The position numbers and the translations under genes are program-made. A stretch of DNA of 64,000 nt from Phyto melanocephala (lineage: Eukaryota > Arthropoda > Insecta > Diptera > Rhinophoridae): NCBI GenBank assembly GCA_941918925.1, contig OW799233.1, forward strand, positions 5,758,001 through 5,822,000. The letters run 5' to 3'. Positions 21,412 through 33,341 of the stretch are shown here, one piece after another (position 1 is the first letter of the stretch; every line of letters starts with the position of its first letter). The notes below the pieces were generated by a model, which worked only from the letters and a program-made list of their open reading frames with translations, had not been told where the DNA came from and searched no databases.

Positions 21412-23526
21412 CACAGAAAAAATTATGATCAAATTATCTTCAAAAAAAAGTTTTAAAATAGTGTAAGGCAAACTATGACAATGGTGGTCTGCACTTCAAT
21501 TTAAATTTGGGATTTCTGTTACAAATTAACCAAATTTATTTCAAAACAAGAAATTCATGATAATTTTTAATTCAATCAAATACAATTTATTAAATATACA
21601 CAAAAAACAAATAAACATGAATTTCAATCACGAAATTAATACTATTAATTAAAATTTTATTTAATTATGCTTCAATCAGCAAAATGATACTAATAATCAA
21701 ATAAAAACTAAAAGTTTTTAATAGAAAATATGTGGCAAAACATATCAATTAAAACATTATTAAAAAATTAACTAAAATTTCTAGAGTTTTAAAAAGTGAT
21801 TTTAATTAATAAACCTATAATCATAATTTGTGATTAATTTAAAAAAGGTATTTTTTGTACCAATTATATAAATTATTAAGCATGTTTGAAGTTAAAGAAC
21901 CAAAAAAGCAAATACAAAATATTTTCACATATTTATTTTAAACATATTTCAAAAATACAAAAATACAAAGCATAAGTATACATTAGGGAGATCGACTCGG
22001 TTTTACAACCGGTGGAAAACCCGGTTTTTTCTATTTTAGCTGGCGGTTTTTTCTAAATGTTGATTTTTCGAATGTTGAATACACCGGTTTTTTTTATCCG
22101 AAAACGCCGGTTTTTTTATTTTTTAAGTTTATTTTCCAAAAGTTAGAAAATAAAAACTTCTAAATATTCTTCCATAATATTGTAAGAAATTTATTTGTTG
22201 TTTAAAAAACAAATGTAAAATAAAAAAAAATAATAGAGGTTAAATAGCATTCTTTTTATAGGATATAACACTAACGTTAAAAGTTAAAGGTAATTGAAGC
22301 ATAAACTTATCTTAGTGTTGTTGCAATAAAGAAAAACCAACATTCTCTCCTTCCAGATCCTATATTTAATTAATGGCATTGAGTGTCTGCCAAATTAAAT
22401 TTCGATTTTATATTTTTATGTCTTTAAGGGGTATAAGAAAGAATTTTAAAAATTAAGTTTTAATGATTTTCTCCCTAGCCTTCAACATGTATTTCAAATT
22501 AGAGAAATCATTTCAAGCAAAATACGTTAGTGCATATTAGTTTAAAAGATCTTTTTAACATTTAAAAAATGCACAGAAGGAGATTCAAAAATTTATAACA
22601 GCCTTATAAAAAATCTAATTTATTTATGTTTTAATTTATTGTATTTATTTATTTTACTTGTTAAGAGTACCTTTTATACTTAAATGCAACTCATGTCAGT
22701 TATTGTGTAATTGTGCAGCCAAACATATATAAACTGTAAAAATTTCATATTTATATATAATTTTTATTATAATCATTTTTACAATATTTTTTAATTTTTT
22801 CTTTAAATATTATATTTTATATATTCGAACCGGTTAACCGGTTTTTTCTCAATTTTCAAATAACAACCGGTTTTTTTTTTTAATTCTAAATTTCAAACTA
22901 TTTGAAAACCGGTTTCCTAAAACAGTCGAATAATCGATCTCCCTAGTATACATACAACATTAAACATTGAAGAGTTGGTGGCATTGCAAAACGTCATATT
23001 TTCAAAAGTAAAGAGGGTTCATCCTAGGCCTACGTACAAAGAAATTATACGCCTAAAAAATTTGTATCGAACAAAGGGAAAGAAATTAAATAAATACTCA
23101 CATATTAAAGTTAGAATCCATCAGAATATATAGGGCTGCCAGCAATATTGACTTCATACCCATCTGCAATAAAGTTCAAGCTTTCTATGATATTTATTAG
23201 GATCAAGGCTGTTTTTGAGCGATACAAATATGTACTTACTAGAATTTTAATCCGCTGATTTTAATTTTTTTTTTAAGAATTAACCTTCCTATTTCATATG
23301 ATTTTTAAAAATTTCAATTAACCTTCCCTTCAAAATGAATTCTTGGCAAAAAAAAAATAAACTTTTTCAATCTTATTTTTCAACATAGTATTTTCAACTG
23401 ACAGATATTAACTGACAGTTTTTTGCAAAAATTTAATATCAATTAAAAAAAAAATATTTAAATTAATTAAAAAAATAATCCATTAGTCGATTAATTAAAA
23501 CATTTTTAATAATAACTTCTTCTGTG
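21412..23526. mobile_element. TIR element with TA duplication, host of a nested insertion
   Basis: The left end CACAGAAAAAATTATGATC and the inverted right end CACAGAAGAAGTTATTATT agree at most positions over about 22 bp. Both are flanked by TA (21410-21411 and 23527-23528). A TA duplication with CAC-starting ends suggests a Tc1/mariner-mobilised non-autonomous element. No transposase is present. Subtracting the 962-bp nested element leaves about 1.15 kb of AT-rich filler. The assignment rests only on the ends. Confidence 0.45.
21984..22945. mobile_element. Non-autonomous hAT-like element rich in ACCGGTTTT motifs
   Basis: Ends TAGGGAGATCGA and TCGATCTCCCTA are perfect 12-bp inverted repeats, flanked by a perfect 8-bp duplication GTATACAT (21976-21983 and 22946-22953). 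The 8-bp duplication points to hAT. Both subterminal regions carry several CCGGTTTTTT words, mostly in the same direct orientation. Clustered short motifs near hAT ends are known to act as transposase-binding sites, so that is a reasonable inference here. The interior is AT-rich with no ORF. Confidence 0.88.
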
Positions 23527-23529
23527 TAA

Positions 23530-24130
23530 TACCACAAATTTTAAATTCTTATTTTGAATTAAATCAAGCACAAATAATTTTAACTCATTCAGTTGAAATC
23601 ACAATTCTTTCTATGACGATTCTGTGACTAAAACTGCTTACATCTTTCGTTCTGTCGCTGCTGTTGTTGTTTTCCACCTAAATCGTGGAAACATTTAACT
23701 AATTTAATTCGCCTCTTGTAATATGATATGGTATATATGGTAACGTCCTCACATGTTTGGAAGCTCCTTAGCCACATGATTCGCAAGGTGCAATTCGATT
23801 TACTTATGCATTCACAATAATACAATATAAAGATTCAGCTGTATTCAGCCATTTCATGACAAGTCAATGTTGTTAACTTAGTAATATGTTCGATATTTTT
23901 ATTTCTTATAGAGTAATTGAAAGAGATGATTAACTACCGTATATGTCTTAAATTAATTTTTTTTTTCTTTAAATATTTAAATTGTTTTTATAAATGTTTT
24001 GTTTGGACCTTGTTTAAAATAAAATTATATTGAAAATATATTTTAGAAATTTAGCTTTTAGTCTGAAATTTAATTTTTTTTATGTATTTGTTCTTATTTA
24101 TTAGAAAAAATGTATGGAGGCTACATTATT
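23530..24130. other. AT-rich non-coding stretch
   Basis: No gene or repeat end recognised between the TIR element and the TATACCC fragment. Confidence 0.4.
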
Positions 24131-24133
24131 ATA

Positions 24134-24245
24134 TTATACCCTTCACCTGTGATACCAAGGGTATATATACATATTATGTTTGTCATTCTGTTTAGTATTT
24201 CTACAATATTCATTTTCGGTCCCATAAATTAAAAATTTTCTTTGT
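24134..24245 (+). repeat. TATACCCTTCAC-type repeat, left-end fragment
   Basis: TATACCCTTCACCTGTGATAC, GGGTATATATA, TTGTCATTCTGTT and ATTTCTACAAT follow the order of the full copies at 53020 and 57699. Only the first 110 bp or so is present. Confidence 0.75.
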
Positions 24246-24280
24246 GATTTAAGAATTATAAGTTTCAATGTTAGAATTAA

Positions 24281-24352
24281 AGGTAGGAAAGGGGGAAGCA
24301 GAATCCGCCTCTAACACCCACACTCGTAGACCAATATGGTAGATTGTGTCAA
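24281..24352 (-). mobile_element. SINE fragment, 3' part
   Basis: AGGTAGG, then ACCCACACTCG, AGACCA, ATGGTAGATTGTG follow the order of the 3' body and tail of the SINEs at 2693 and 10020. The tRNA-like head is absent. Divergence is high, so this is an old copy. Confidence 0.5.
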
Positions 24353-24784
24353 TATTTTGTCATAATTATTTTAAATTAAATTAAATTTGCCCATATATTA
24401 TTGTCTATTTGGAAATGTCCTATTTTGTTTCTTTATTTCTTTTTAACCTCTTTTACAACAATAAGCCTTTCAAATGTCTTCAAATATAAGGATTGTTTTT
24501 TTAAATAAATTTGATTTGAATATATATTAAGTCTTTACTAAAACACTTTCACTTAACAAAATCTACCTATTTTATATCCTTAATCTCTAGCCACACATTC
24601 AATATTTTAAAACAGAGATTCTCAATGTTCAATACAGACAGAATTTTTTATAGTCTTTCTTATTCGTAAATGGAATTTTTATTTATTTATCAAACTTTCT
24701 GTTTTAAATAATATTAAAATTTTATTCAGGCTCGAGTTCATTTTTATAATTCATTTTATTACAAAGAGTTTTTAATTGTGATAA

Positions 24785-25105
24785 ATAAAGGAATAACCTG
24801 AAAAAGTATATTTTTCCGACACTAACCGAGTGGAATAGCTGGTTTTCTTAATCCCTGGACTATTTACCAAGTTATCACATATGTTTTTCATGAAATTTTG
24901 TTTGCATATCGGGTAGGTTTAAGAATCGGTCAACATCTATTTTTCATATTCCTTAATATTTAGGGTGACTCAACCCAAGGGACAATTTATGCCTCACCTA
25001 AATCGATGAAATAGATCTGCATACCGTAGAACACATATGGTTTGCGTTTTTTTTTAATGACAAAAAATATTTCCTAGAAAAATAAACGTTTGCCGGGTCA
25101 GCTAG
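24785..25105 (+). mobile_element. Helitron-like 3' end of a second family
   Basis: The right end, AACGTTTGCCGGGTCAGCTAG followed by T, has the CTAG-3' terminus and GC-rich subterminal stem of Helitrons but differs from the GCGCGCCGGGCTTTT type elsewhere in the window. Upstream, CACTAACCGAGTGGAATAGC resembles the inverse of the 7.5-kb repeat. The 5' limit is uncertain; 24785 is only where this similarity begins. Confidence 0.45.
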
Positions 25106-25109
25106 TTTT

Positions 25110-26826
25110 TGTATAAAATTTCCACACAAAATATGAAAATTTTTATTAATAAGGAAAATTTTTTTTTATATTTTTTTTGCCAATATTTGCCAAATCCATT
25201 TTGCAAAGACTAGTCTCAATGTTAAAATATTTTACCAGAGTAAAGGATTTATGGCAGTAAATAGATTTATGGTACTAAAAGTTTTTTTAAAATTTTTTTA
25301 TTTATAAAAAATGTTTCTAATTCTAGGCTACTTTATTCAAGATATTTTTTAATAAACTTTTAATTATTTTTTGATAAATTATTGTAAAAATATGTAGGAG
25401 CTTGACTATAATTCCCTTATTAAAATCTATATTTGCAAAACACTTTTCCTTTCATTATCTGCTTAAAAGGAACAAATTTGTTTAAAAAAAATTTAGATCA
25501 TATTTAAGATTTAGAAAGAGAAAATCAACACATGCTATGAAAAAACATTTAAGAAACACCTTCTTACAGCAATTACATTAACATAATACGATATTAAAAT
25601 ACCATCTGTTTTCAAATCTCTAATTCAACCAATCGACCAATAATACAAATACAAATCCTTAAACTGAATATATTCATTCGTTTAAGCACAACCAGCAGAG
25701 CCTTTTCCATACCGTCATTCAAAACCAAATGTGTGAATGTAATTTGGCAAGCAGCCCAAACAAATTAAATCCTTTAAAACAGACAAAAAATTATGTGTAA
25801 ACTAAAAATTATAAAAACAAAATCCAAAGACAAAAACCATTTTCAAACAGAAGACTAAGGACAGCTGAATGAATGGTGAGAATGAATGAGGCCTGTTTCA
25901 GAATTACAATAATCTGGAAAAAGAATTTTATTTCGTTTTAGTCCTAAATACACACATGCTTACACATGCAATTATGTTCACAACAACATAAAAGGCGCAT
26001 ATATCTTTGGCGTTAGGCAAAAAGGTATCAAATCAAGAAATTGCAGTTTGAGTTTTTGATTGGTTTTATTCAATATCCTGTACGTAGAATAAGCAACAAC
26101 AAATATGAATACAAATATTTTAAATTTAAAATTATATTCACATTGTAATGGGGGATTTTTTAAAAAATAATTTTACACAACTTTCGAAACCCTTAAAAGC
26201 TGTACGCAAGTCGATTTCTTGTAACACAGTTTACGCTCACTTTAAATAAGCGATAAAAAAATATACGATTTGAAAGAAATTTTCTTGCAGATGTGCACAA
26301 TTTAGATATTATTTCATATTTTAGGAGTTATAAGCAATTAAGTTGCTTTAAACACATAAGCAAACTTCATGTATATAACAAAATAAGCAAAGTAGTGCCT
26401 GTTAATACAAATTGTTTTTGCAAAAGGAGTGCTTTATGTGAATGGTAAAAAAACGAAATAGTAAGAGTATAACTCCCGTTTGAAAGATGTTTTGATATTT
26501 TATGTTTCTCTGTTTTAGCCGTAGTATTGACAGTTTGTTGCATTTATTGTCAAATTGAGGATTGTTTTCCATTGAATTTTAAGAATAATATAAAATTTTG
26601 TTGGGACCAGCGGACCCCAAGAAATTTGAAAATATTAAGATTTACAAGTAAACAGTGTAACATTACTTTGTTTACTACTAAGAGCAATATGTTATACCAA
26701 AATTCTTCTCTTAAAATCTTTTCAAGTAAAAAAATTTTATGTTATAAAAAATTTCTTTTACTAAAAACTGAGTTTTGAGGTTCATGAAAAAAAAAATTCA
26801 TTTTATAATTTTATTTTTATTAATAA
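25110..26826. other. AT-rich stretch without recognisable genes
   Basis: No coding region identified in 1.7 kb. The open frame near 26.53-26.78 kb is of AT-driven composition and has no recognisable motif. Confidence 0.4.
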
Positions 26827-27422
26827 CTAGCCAAGCCCGGCGCGCTTTGCTACGCCCCTTAATGAATAAAAATGCATTCTGAATTTTAATTGAATATCAA
26901 GTGCAAGAAGCTAAAAATTATAACTTGTTTTTATGGGCAAGGCACTGCCCACATTTATAACCACGAAATTATATAGTCATGACAGCTCAATATGTATGCA
27001 AAGTTTCAGAAAAATCGGTCCAGTGCAAGTTGCTAAAAATGATAACTCATTTTTTATGGACGTGGCCACGCCCACTTTTATAATCACGAAATTGTATAAT
27101 CATCAGAGTTCAATATGTGTGCAAAGTTTCAGAAAAATCAATCTAGCGCAAGTACCTAAAAATTATAACTTATTTCTTATGCCCACATTTATAACCACGT
27201 AGTTATATAGTCATGACAGCTCAATGTGTGTACAAAGTTTCAGAAAAATCGGTCCAGTGCAAGTTGCCAAAAATTATAACTAATTTTTTATAGGCGTGAC
27301 ACTGCCCATATAAGAACCATAAGAACCTTCTCCTAATAATAACTAATACAACAAAAAAAGAATTAAAGAAATCGGTCCAGCCATTACCAAGGGAAAAAGG
27401 GATTCATTTTTATATATATAGA
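26827..27422 (-). mobile_element. Non-autonomous Helitron, copy 2 (different 5' end)
   Basis: The 3' end (left, CTAG then the GC-rich CCAAGCCCGGCGCGCTTTG stem) matches the family, and four internal units with TTTCAGAAAAATCGGTC and GTGGCCACGCCCAC follow. The 5' end reads TCTATATATATAAAAATGAA and continues into a sequence not shared with the other copies, which start TCTATATATATAAAAGTG. It is inserted between A and T (26826 and 27423). The distinct 5' segment suggests a terminus swap. No coding capacity. Confidence 0.85.
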
Positions 27423-28120
27423 TTTAGCTTAAACTTATTTTGTAACAACAAAATTTTTAATATCTTTTTATTAAAATAAACAAAATTTTTTAACGTAAAC
27501 AAACAATTTTGCTTAACACAACACAAAAAAGTCAGTTTCTAATCAAAACATCTATTTTCACATTAGTGAAATGTCCTTTAGGATAAAGTGTACAGCAATC
27601 TACGAAATACTTTATATATATTTTTTTTTTATATTATTGTTTCTCATTTGTATGACAATGGTTGTATTTATTTTAAATAATGCTGAAATTTGTAAGAAAC
27701 TATCAACGTATACGAATTAAAACTACATAAATATGTATGTATAATCGTATGTATCTGAAAACCTGCATGGGAAAATAAATACACACATTTGTATTTGTCT
27801 GTATTAAGAATTATGTAAAAATATTATTCTAAAGATTGGTTCTTCCATGTAATCATAGAAATTAGAAAGCACATCTAAACATCCATATCCAACCAGAATA
27901 GTAGCAACGTTAATAAAACTATTGTCTTTGTATGTACACTTGTATAATACATTAGAATCCTACAGGAGCTGTGACGATTCCTTCGCATGCTCCCTCTATC
28001 AACTACTAAGTACTTTTACCAACAACAACAAAAGTGATGTGGGGGTATATTAATTTTTTCACTTCCTGAATTTTTCATTCCATCCGTTAGTAGCACATCG
28101 AAATATTCATTTGGGACCCA
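27423..28120. other. AT-rich non-coding spacer between two Helitrons
   Basis: No coding region or element end seen. It carries a short block of moderate GC near 27.95-28.02 kb that I cannot assign. Confidence 0.4.
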
Positions 28121-28126
28121 TAAAAA

Positions 28127-28501
28127 GTATATATAAAAGTGAAACTCTGTCTGTCTGTGTGTGTGTTAGCTATAGACTCCGAAACTGTAAAACCGATCGG
28201 ACTCAAACTTTAGTAAGTTGTTGTACACATTCCAGGGAGTGTCTATGGGTGGCAAGAAGTGGGCGGGACCACGCCCATAAAAAATTAGTTATCATTTTTA
28301 GCTACTTGCACTTGACCAATTTTTCTGAAACTTTGCACACATATTGAGCTGTCATGACTTTACAATTTCGTGATTAGAAAAGTGGCCACGTCCATTAAAA
28401 AAAGTTATAACTTTTAGGTTTTTGCACTTGATATTCAATTAAAATTCAGAATGCATTTTTATTCATTTAGGGGCGTAGCAATGCACGCCAGGCTTTTCTA
28501 G
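28127..28501 (+). mobile_element. Non-autonomous Helitron, copy 3 (two units)
   Basis: The start is slightly worn (GTATATATAAAAGTGAAAC, lacking the TC dinucleotide). Then come a TCTG/TG microsatellite, a TAGACTCCGAAACTG block, two GC-rich units (GTGGGCGGGACCACGCCCA and GTGGCCACGTCCA) and the 3' hairpin ending CTTTTCTAG before T. With two internal units it is the shortest family member here. Confidence 0.85.
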
Positions 28502-29543
28502 TAAAGTAATATTTGTGAAAATTAATTTCACTTTAGAATGACTTAGCTATGTCTACATGTCTGTCCGTTTAAAATAAGATAAAGCTTGAACATAAAAAGC
28601 TAAAGGGATACAATTCTTCCAGAGTATTGTTCATACATCAGAAAATATTAGCTAAATCGGTCTACTAGGAGGATGGTTAAAGCTTATAATGTACGTCATA
28701 AAAAATACCTTTCTGGCATTGAATGAAATGCTATTACTTCGAAACGCAATCATGTAGAGTGATAAAATTTTACAGGTCTATTTCTTGAATAAATTAAATA
28801 TGTATGTACATTACAAAAGGAGTTCGAAAGAAGTTATAGATCAAAATGTACGAAAATTTACCCCCATAAACATAGTTTAAAATGTTTTCTATGAGTGGCA
28901 AAAGCTTAAAAATATGTTTTTCTTTAAAACCTTAATTTTTCATGTATATTAAATGTATATAGATGATGTTTTAAAATTCTGTGGAGAAGAAAATATAATT
29001 CTGGGGGGCATAATTTCATTAATTTCATAAATTCAAATATTTTATAAGAAGTATTATTTCTTTGTTTTATTATCTTAGTAGAAATGATTATCATAAATGA
29101 ACTAGATGCGGCTACTTAAACGCCCAACTCTCGCAAAAGTCACAGTATGCTATTAATTAAATTTAAGACGCCACTAAATCTACAAAATAAGATAAACGAT
29201 TCTGAAATTGTAAAAAAATATATACTTTTGGTTAATATTTTTCTAATAACGGAAAATTAAAGTGTCGCTTACTTTAACGCCCACCTCCCAAATGACGATT
29301 CTTATTCAGTTCATATAATTCATACTTTGAGACGCCTACTTTAACGCTTGCTTCTCAAAAACTGTAGAAAATGAAGTTTTGCAAAAATACTTTAGTTTCA
29401 TTTTGAGACTAAACATAATAAAACAAATTAATAGCAAAATGTACTTAAACAATGCAAAACATGTATATTCTGCTATAACTAAATTATTCTATAATAAATA
29501 ATAATTAGTTGTTCACAAAATAATATATTTTATAGTATAAAAG
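28502..29543. other. AT-rich stretch with degraded repeat text
   Basis: TGTCTACATGTCTGTCCGTTT near 28.55 kb resembles the internal GTCTGTCCG part of the TATACCC repeats. Between 29.11 and 29.37 kb the phrase TACTTTAACGCCCACCTC recurs three times in diverged form. No gene recognised. Confidence 0.4.
29100..29375 (+). repeat. Three diverged direct repeats of an ACTTTAACGCCC motif
   Basis: GGCTACTTAAACGCCCAAC, CGCTTACTTTAACGCCCAC and CGCCTACTTTAACGCTTGC occur in the same orientation at about 29110, 29267 and 29334. Each is followed by a similar CTC-AAA phrase. They may be the internal repeats of an unidentified dispersed element. Confidence 0.5.
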
Positions 29544-29545
29544 TA

Positions 29546-30010
29546 AAGGGTCCGCCATCTAACGTTTTTTTTTCAACTAGTGCTTATTTGGTGAATGGTA
29601 ACACTTAGCTCATGTCTGATTTGACAGATAATTAGTTTTATCCTTCCGCTGAACGAATATGGTTGTGTATACGCTCGAACAACGCTGGGAAATATTGCGA
29701 CATTACTTTGGCCGATTTTGCCAAAAAAATTATCTTTTCAGATGAAGCTCATTTTGATCTTGGCGGGTATGTAAACAAACAAAGTTGTCGCATTTGGGGC
29801 ACAGAAAACCTGCACGCATACATTGAAAAGCCGATACACCCAAAACGAGGGACTGTTTGGTGCGGATTTTGGTCCAGAGGCATAATTGGGTAATTTTTCT
29901 TCGAAATGGGGCAAGGAGTGGCCGTAGTCAATGGCGATCGTTATCGGGCCATGTTGAACGATTTTTTGTTCACAAAAATTGAAGAGGAGGATATTGGCAA
30001 CATTTAGTTA
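29546..30010 (+). mobile_element. Mariner-like element, truncated deletion derivative (copy 1)
   Basis: The left end, after TA, reads AAGGGTCCGCCATCTAACG, the inverse of the right end of copy 2 at 60142. The transposase start MVVYTLEQRWEILRHYF is visible at 29659 and is joined after about 17 codons to the catalytic region, so the HTH domain and spacer are deleted. The right part stops after a block matching the codons before the second Asp; no right inverted repeat is present. The same internal junction occurs in copy 2, so both derive from one deleted progenitor. Confidence 0.85.
29659..30005 (+). pseudogene. Mariner-like transposase remnant
   Basis: After the internal junction the frame shifts. 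The first catalytic Asp is in IIFSDEAHFDLGGYV. Next come CRIWGTENLHAYIEKPIHPK and GTVWCGFWSRGIIG, then a frame change and VVNGDRYRAMLNDF with KIEEEDIGN. These are characteristic of the central DDD/DDE catalytic domain of IS630-Tc1-mariner transposases. The second and third acidic residues are not present and several frame disruptions exist, so it is inactive. Confidence 0.85.
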
Positions 30011-31582
30011 AGGACTGATGTGTAATGGAGAGTAATGGAATTAGCTAGAATATATTTTAATTTTTTTTAGTAAAGGTTAGTAATTTAAATTTAGTTCCTG
30101 GTAACAATTTCCAAATTTCAGTTTAACATCTTGGTTCATAACTATGTTAACTAACTGATTTAACTGATTTTTGGCTACGAGTTGCTCTGCATCATAAACT
30201 CAATTGGAAAATTTTATGTTAGATGTTCAATTTAACGTTTAAATAAAAAACTACTTTTGGGAGTTATGTAGAGTCTTAGTGAGTTTTATCTAATTTGACT
30301 AAATAGTTTTAAGGTGAAAAAATATTTTCCAGAGGCAGATGCACATACAGACATACTGATTGATATATACTCAAAATAAATATGTGTACTTGTACTTATT
30401 ATCCTAGTTATTAAGTGAACATTTGTTGATGTAGTATATGAAATGACAAACCTATATATAACCTCTGTAACCACTAAAATTGGTGAAGGGTAAAATAACA
30501 TTGTCTTACACTAACTACACTAACAACGATGAAATACAACTACATAAACTATTATTATCCATACAGAAAAAGATATTTACATAAATGTGCTATAAATGAA
30601 GATAGAAACTTTAAACACATAGAAGACTGTAGCTATGCGACTACACCACTAAACTGCTGTGTAGTCAGCTACTTATTTTGTTCGCAGCTCTAGATCTGCT
30701 TATTACCGTTTATTATATATTGACCTAAGTTTACGACAGCGACAGTAACAGCGACAACTGTGGTCATGCATTCATATAGCTCTGATGTCCTAAACATTAT
30801 CGCCTTTATTATATAAACTGGGTATTTTACTTTTGGCAGATTGTGGTTGGTAGCCTGCTGTTGTCCATGTGTTTCTACCGTAAGATACATTTAACTCATT
30901 CCACTTTCATCCATTTATACTCTTTTTACTTAATGTTACTTAGGTTTAGAATCAAAATGATTTGAATACGAAAGTACTCATCCATACCCCCTTTAGTAAG
31001 TACTTAAAAGTTGTCTTTATTATGCCAGTAGTTTAAAGAGATGTTGTAAATGAGGCGGCGTTGAAACATATAAAAATGGCAGAGAATTACATTTTCATAA
31101 TGGTTTTATGTAAAATATATAAATGAATATTTATTTAAATTTCATCAATTCAGCCTTTTAAATAAAAATGCACACTGCTTCCTCATACAAACTTAATGCT
31201 ACTACTGTTACATATTCATTTATCCTCTTTAAAATGTATTGCATTTTATGCACATACTCGCCTAGCAAGAATAAATGTATGCCGGAATAAAGTTGCAACA
31301 TTTTCCATTTAAGTATCAGGCAATCAAAAATATTTTAAATAGGGAATGATGAAAATCGTATGCTCATATAACTGCATCGTTTTATTTCAATTTCCATTTA
31401 TTTTCCATTTTTGTTTGCTTGCAAGATAAAAGTTTTAAAATATTAATTATTTAATAGATTTCTAAACAGAACTGAAATATTTGTATTACAAATAGCTATA
31501 AATCAGATTTTACTATATAGAAAAATTAAAACTATAAAAATTAAAACAATATTGTTAGATTGAAACTATGTACATATTGACT
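30011..31582. other. AT-rich non-coding stretch
   Basis: No gene recognised in about 1.6 kb. A minus-strand frame at 30690-30890 has mixed composition but no recognisable domain. Confidence 0.4.
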
Positions 31583-31685
31583 GCCGTATTCATAAAAAAT
31601 ATTTAAGGTTTATTGAAGGGTTATTTGACAGATTTATATACAACATCTGTCAAATAATCCTTTAAAAATTCTAAAATATTTTTCA
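31583..31685. mobile_element. Foldback MITE, worn copy
   Basis: GCCGTATTCATAAAAAATAT, then GGTTTATTGAAGGGTTATTTG, ACAGATT, and the inverse TCTGTCAAATAATCC follow the organisation of the intact copy at 49938-50054. The right arm has lost its outer part. Confidence 0.75.
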
Positions 31686-31699
31686 GACAATGTTGTTAT

Positions 31700-32640
31700 A
31701 TTGAAAATGTCTGCAGGACCATCAATCGGTTGCAAAGCAATGGAACATGGTATAGCTTAGGGTCGGACCTGGAGCATAGGAGAATACTAAACCGTATGAA
31801 TAAAGAGGTTAGGAAGACCCAGATGCCGATGATTGCAAGATGCGAAAGTGATCCAAAAGCTACATCACATTTTCATAACGGATGGATTTGGTGCATGTAG
31901 CATGATATCAATATTTTTACTGATGAGTCCTTTACGGACGAGAGAGCAGGAGCTTAACTAAAATTCATCTGGTACATGGATATGAACTCGTCTTTACTGC
32001 ATGAGAATGTTCTAAATCTTAAAAATAGTGCCTCTAGGTATGACATGACGCTGATATGTGTTAAGGGACACGAGAGCATAGCTGGAAATGAAACTGATAA
32101 CAAAGCTCAAAAAAGCAGATCTGCAACTACATTTTGCGGGCCAGAATGCATATTTGCTTTAGGTTATGGGTTAGTATGGCCAAAGGTCTTTCTATGGGTA
32201 AAATCTATAAACTTGCAAAAATATATGGAGGCAACTACTTGTATACAGACTTGTTTGATGCTCAAGTAGCCTATGGGCAAGGGTGCAGAAAAGTTAAAAT
32301 TTTTTCGGAGTACGATGAACTAGATAACTACGTTGATTGCAGGATATGAAAACTTAAAATATCACCTGAGGACGATGCGGATCAGGGATGATTTATTTGT
32401 AGAATGTGCCTAAAAGATGCTGAGGCAACAGCGTATGTTTTATGCGAATGTATGGCACTCGCAAGCGAAAGATTTTGAAAGTAGCAAACACACATTAAAT
32501 GTAAATACTATGGAAAACCTAAGTCTGAGGGAGATGCTGGCAATTACAAAGGACTTATCTATGAGCATTGTCGAAAATTACAATTCGGCAGTGTGAAATG
32601 CCGAAGCAAATATCGGCTGTGGCTCTAGACTTAGTAAAAG
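31700..32640 (+). pseudogene. RNase H-bearing non-LTR retrotransposon relic
   Basis: The first RNase H acidic residue is in NIFTDESFTDERAGA near 31910-31950. In the same frame after one stop, VKGHESIAGNETDNKA matches the GH-x-GNE-AD signature of retrotransposon RNase H. Downstream, in another frame, CRMCLKDAEATAYVLCEC with a following ALASER matches the C-terminal CCHC-like finger found after RNase H in I/R1/LOA-type LINEs. Frameshifts and stops show it is dead. Borders were not defined and no target duplication was found. Confidence 0.75.
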
Positions 32641-33341
32641 ATTGGTAGCTTCGAAATGACTGAGGAGCAAATGAGATCAAAAAAGGATAATAGTGATTTC
32701 CTCAACCTCATAATATACTGACAAATAAAAAATTCAAAAGAAAAAACTGCACCCTAGTAATAAACAGATTCAAGATTTGAGGGCTACCACACTGCATATA
32801 AGTATGTTGCATATAATTCGCCTGCAATGACTCACTTAGAAGCATTTTCTTTAAAGCACGTACAGAAAATTCATGGTAACAACGTTCATATTATATTCGC
32901 TCTAACAATATTTAGTTAAGGCAAATAAAAAAGCAGGAAAAAACTTCGATATACAAACACTATAGTGAAATAATTTATCTTATATTACCACAAAGATCAG
33001 AAAAGATCGTAATACACAATCTGAAAGAGCATTAAAAATTTATAAATAATGCAGCAACAATTTCTTTTTATTCACTCATTTTTTACCTTTATAACAATTA
33101 ATTTTACTTAATAGTGTGGCGTTATTATCAATAATTACTTAATAAGTGCTTAAAATTGAGGTGTACGAGGTGTTGCTATAATTTTGCAACGCTGTGTACG
33201 TAAATCATAAAATTTAAAATTTTAATTTTTAGTCTTAAACCAACCATTACCATAGATTAAAAAAATAATTAATAAAATTAAATATTAAAAATAAAATTTA
33301 TAAAAAAAAAATTTATACAGAAAACTCATCTTTATTTGTCA
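32641..33341. other. AT-rich non-coding stretch
   Basis: No gene seen. TTTCCTCAACCTCATAATA near 32.70 kb resembles the TIR of the MITE at 37941 and could be an old fragment of it. Confidence 0.4.
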
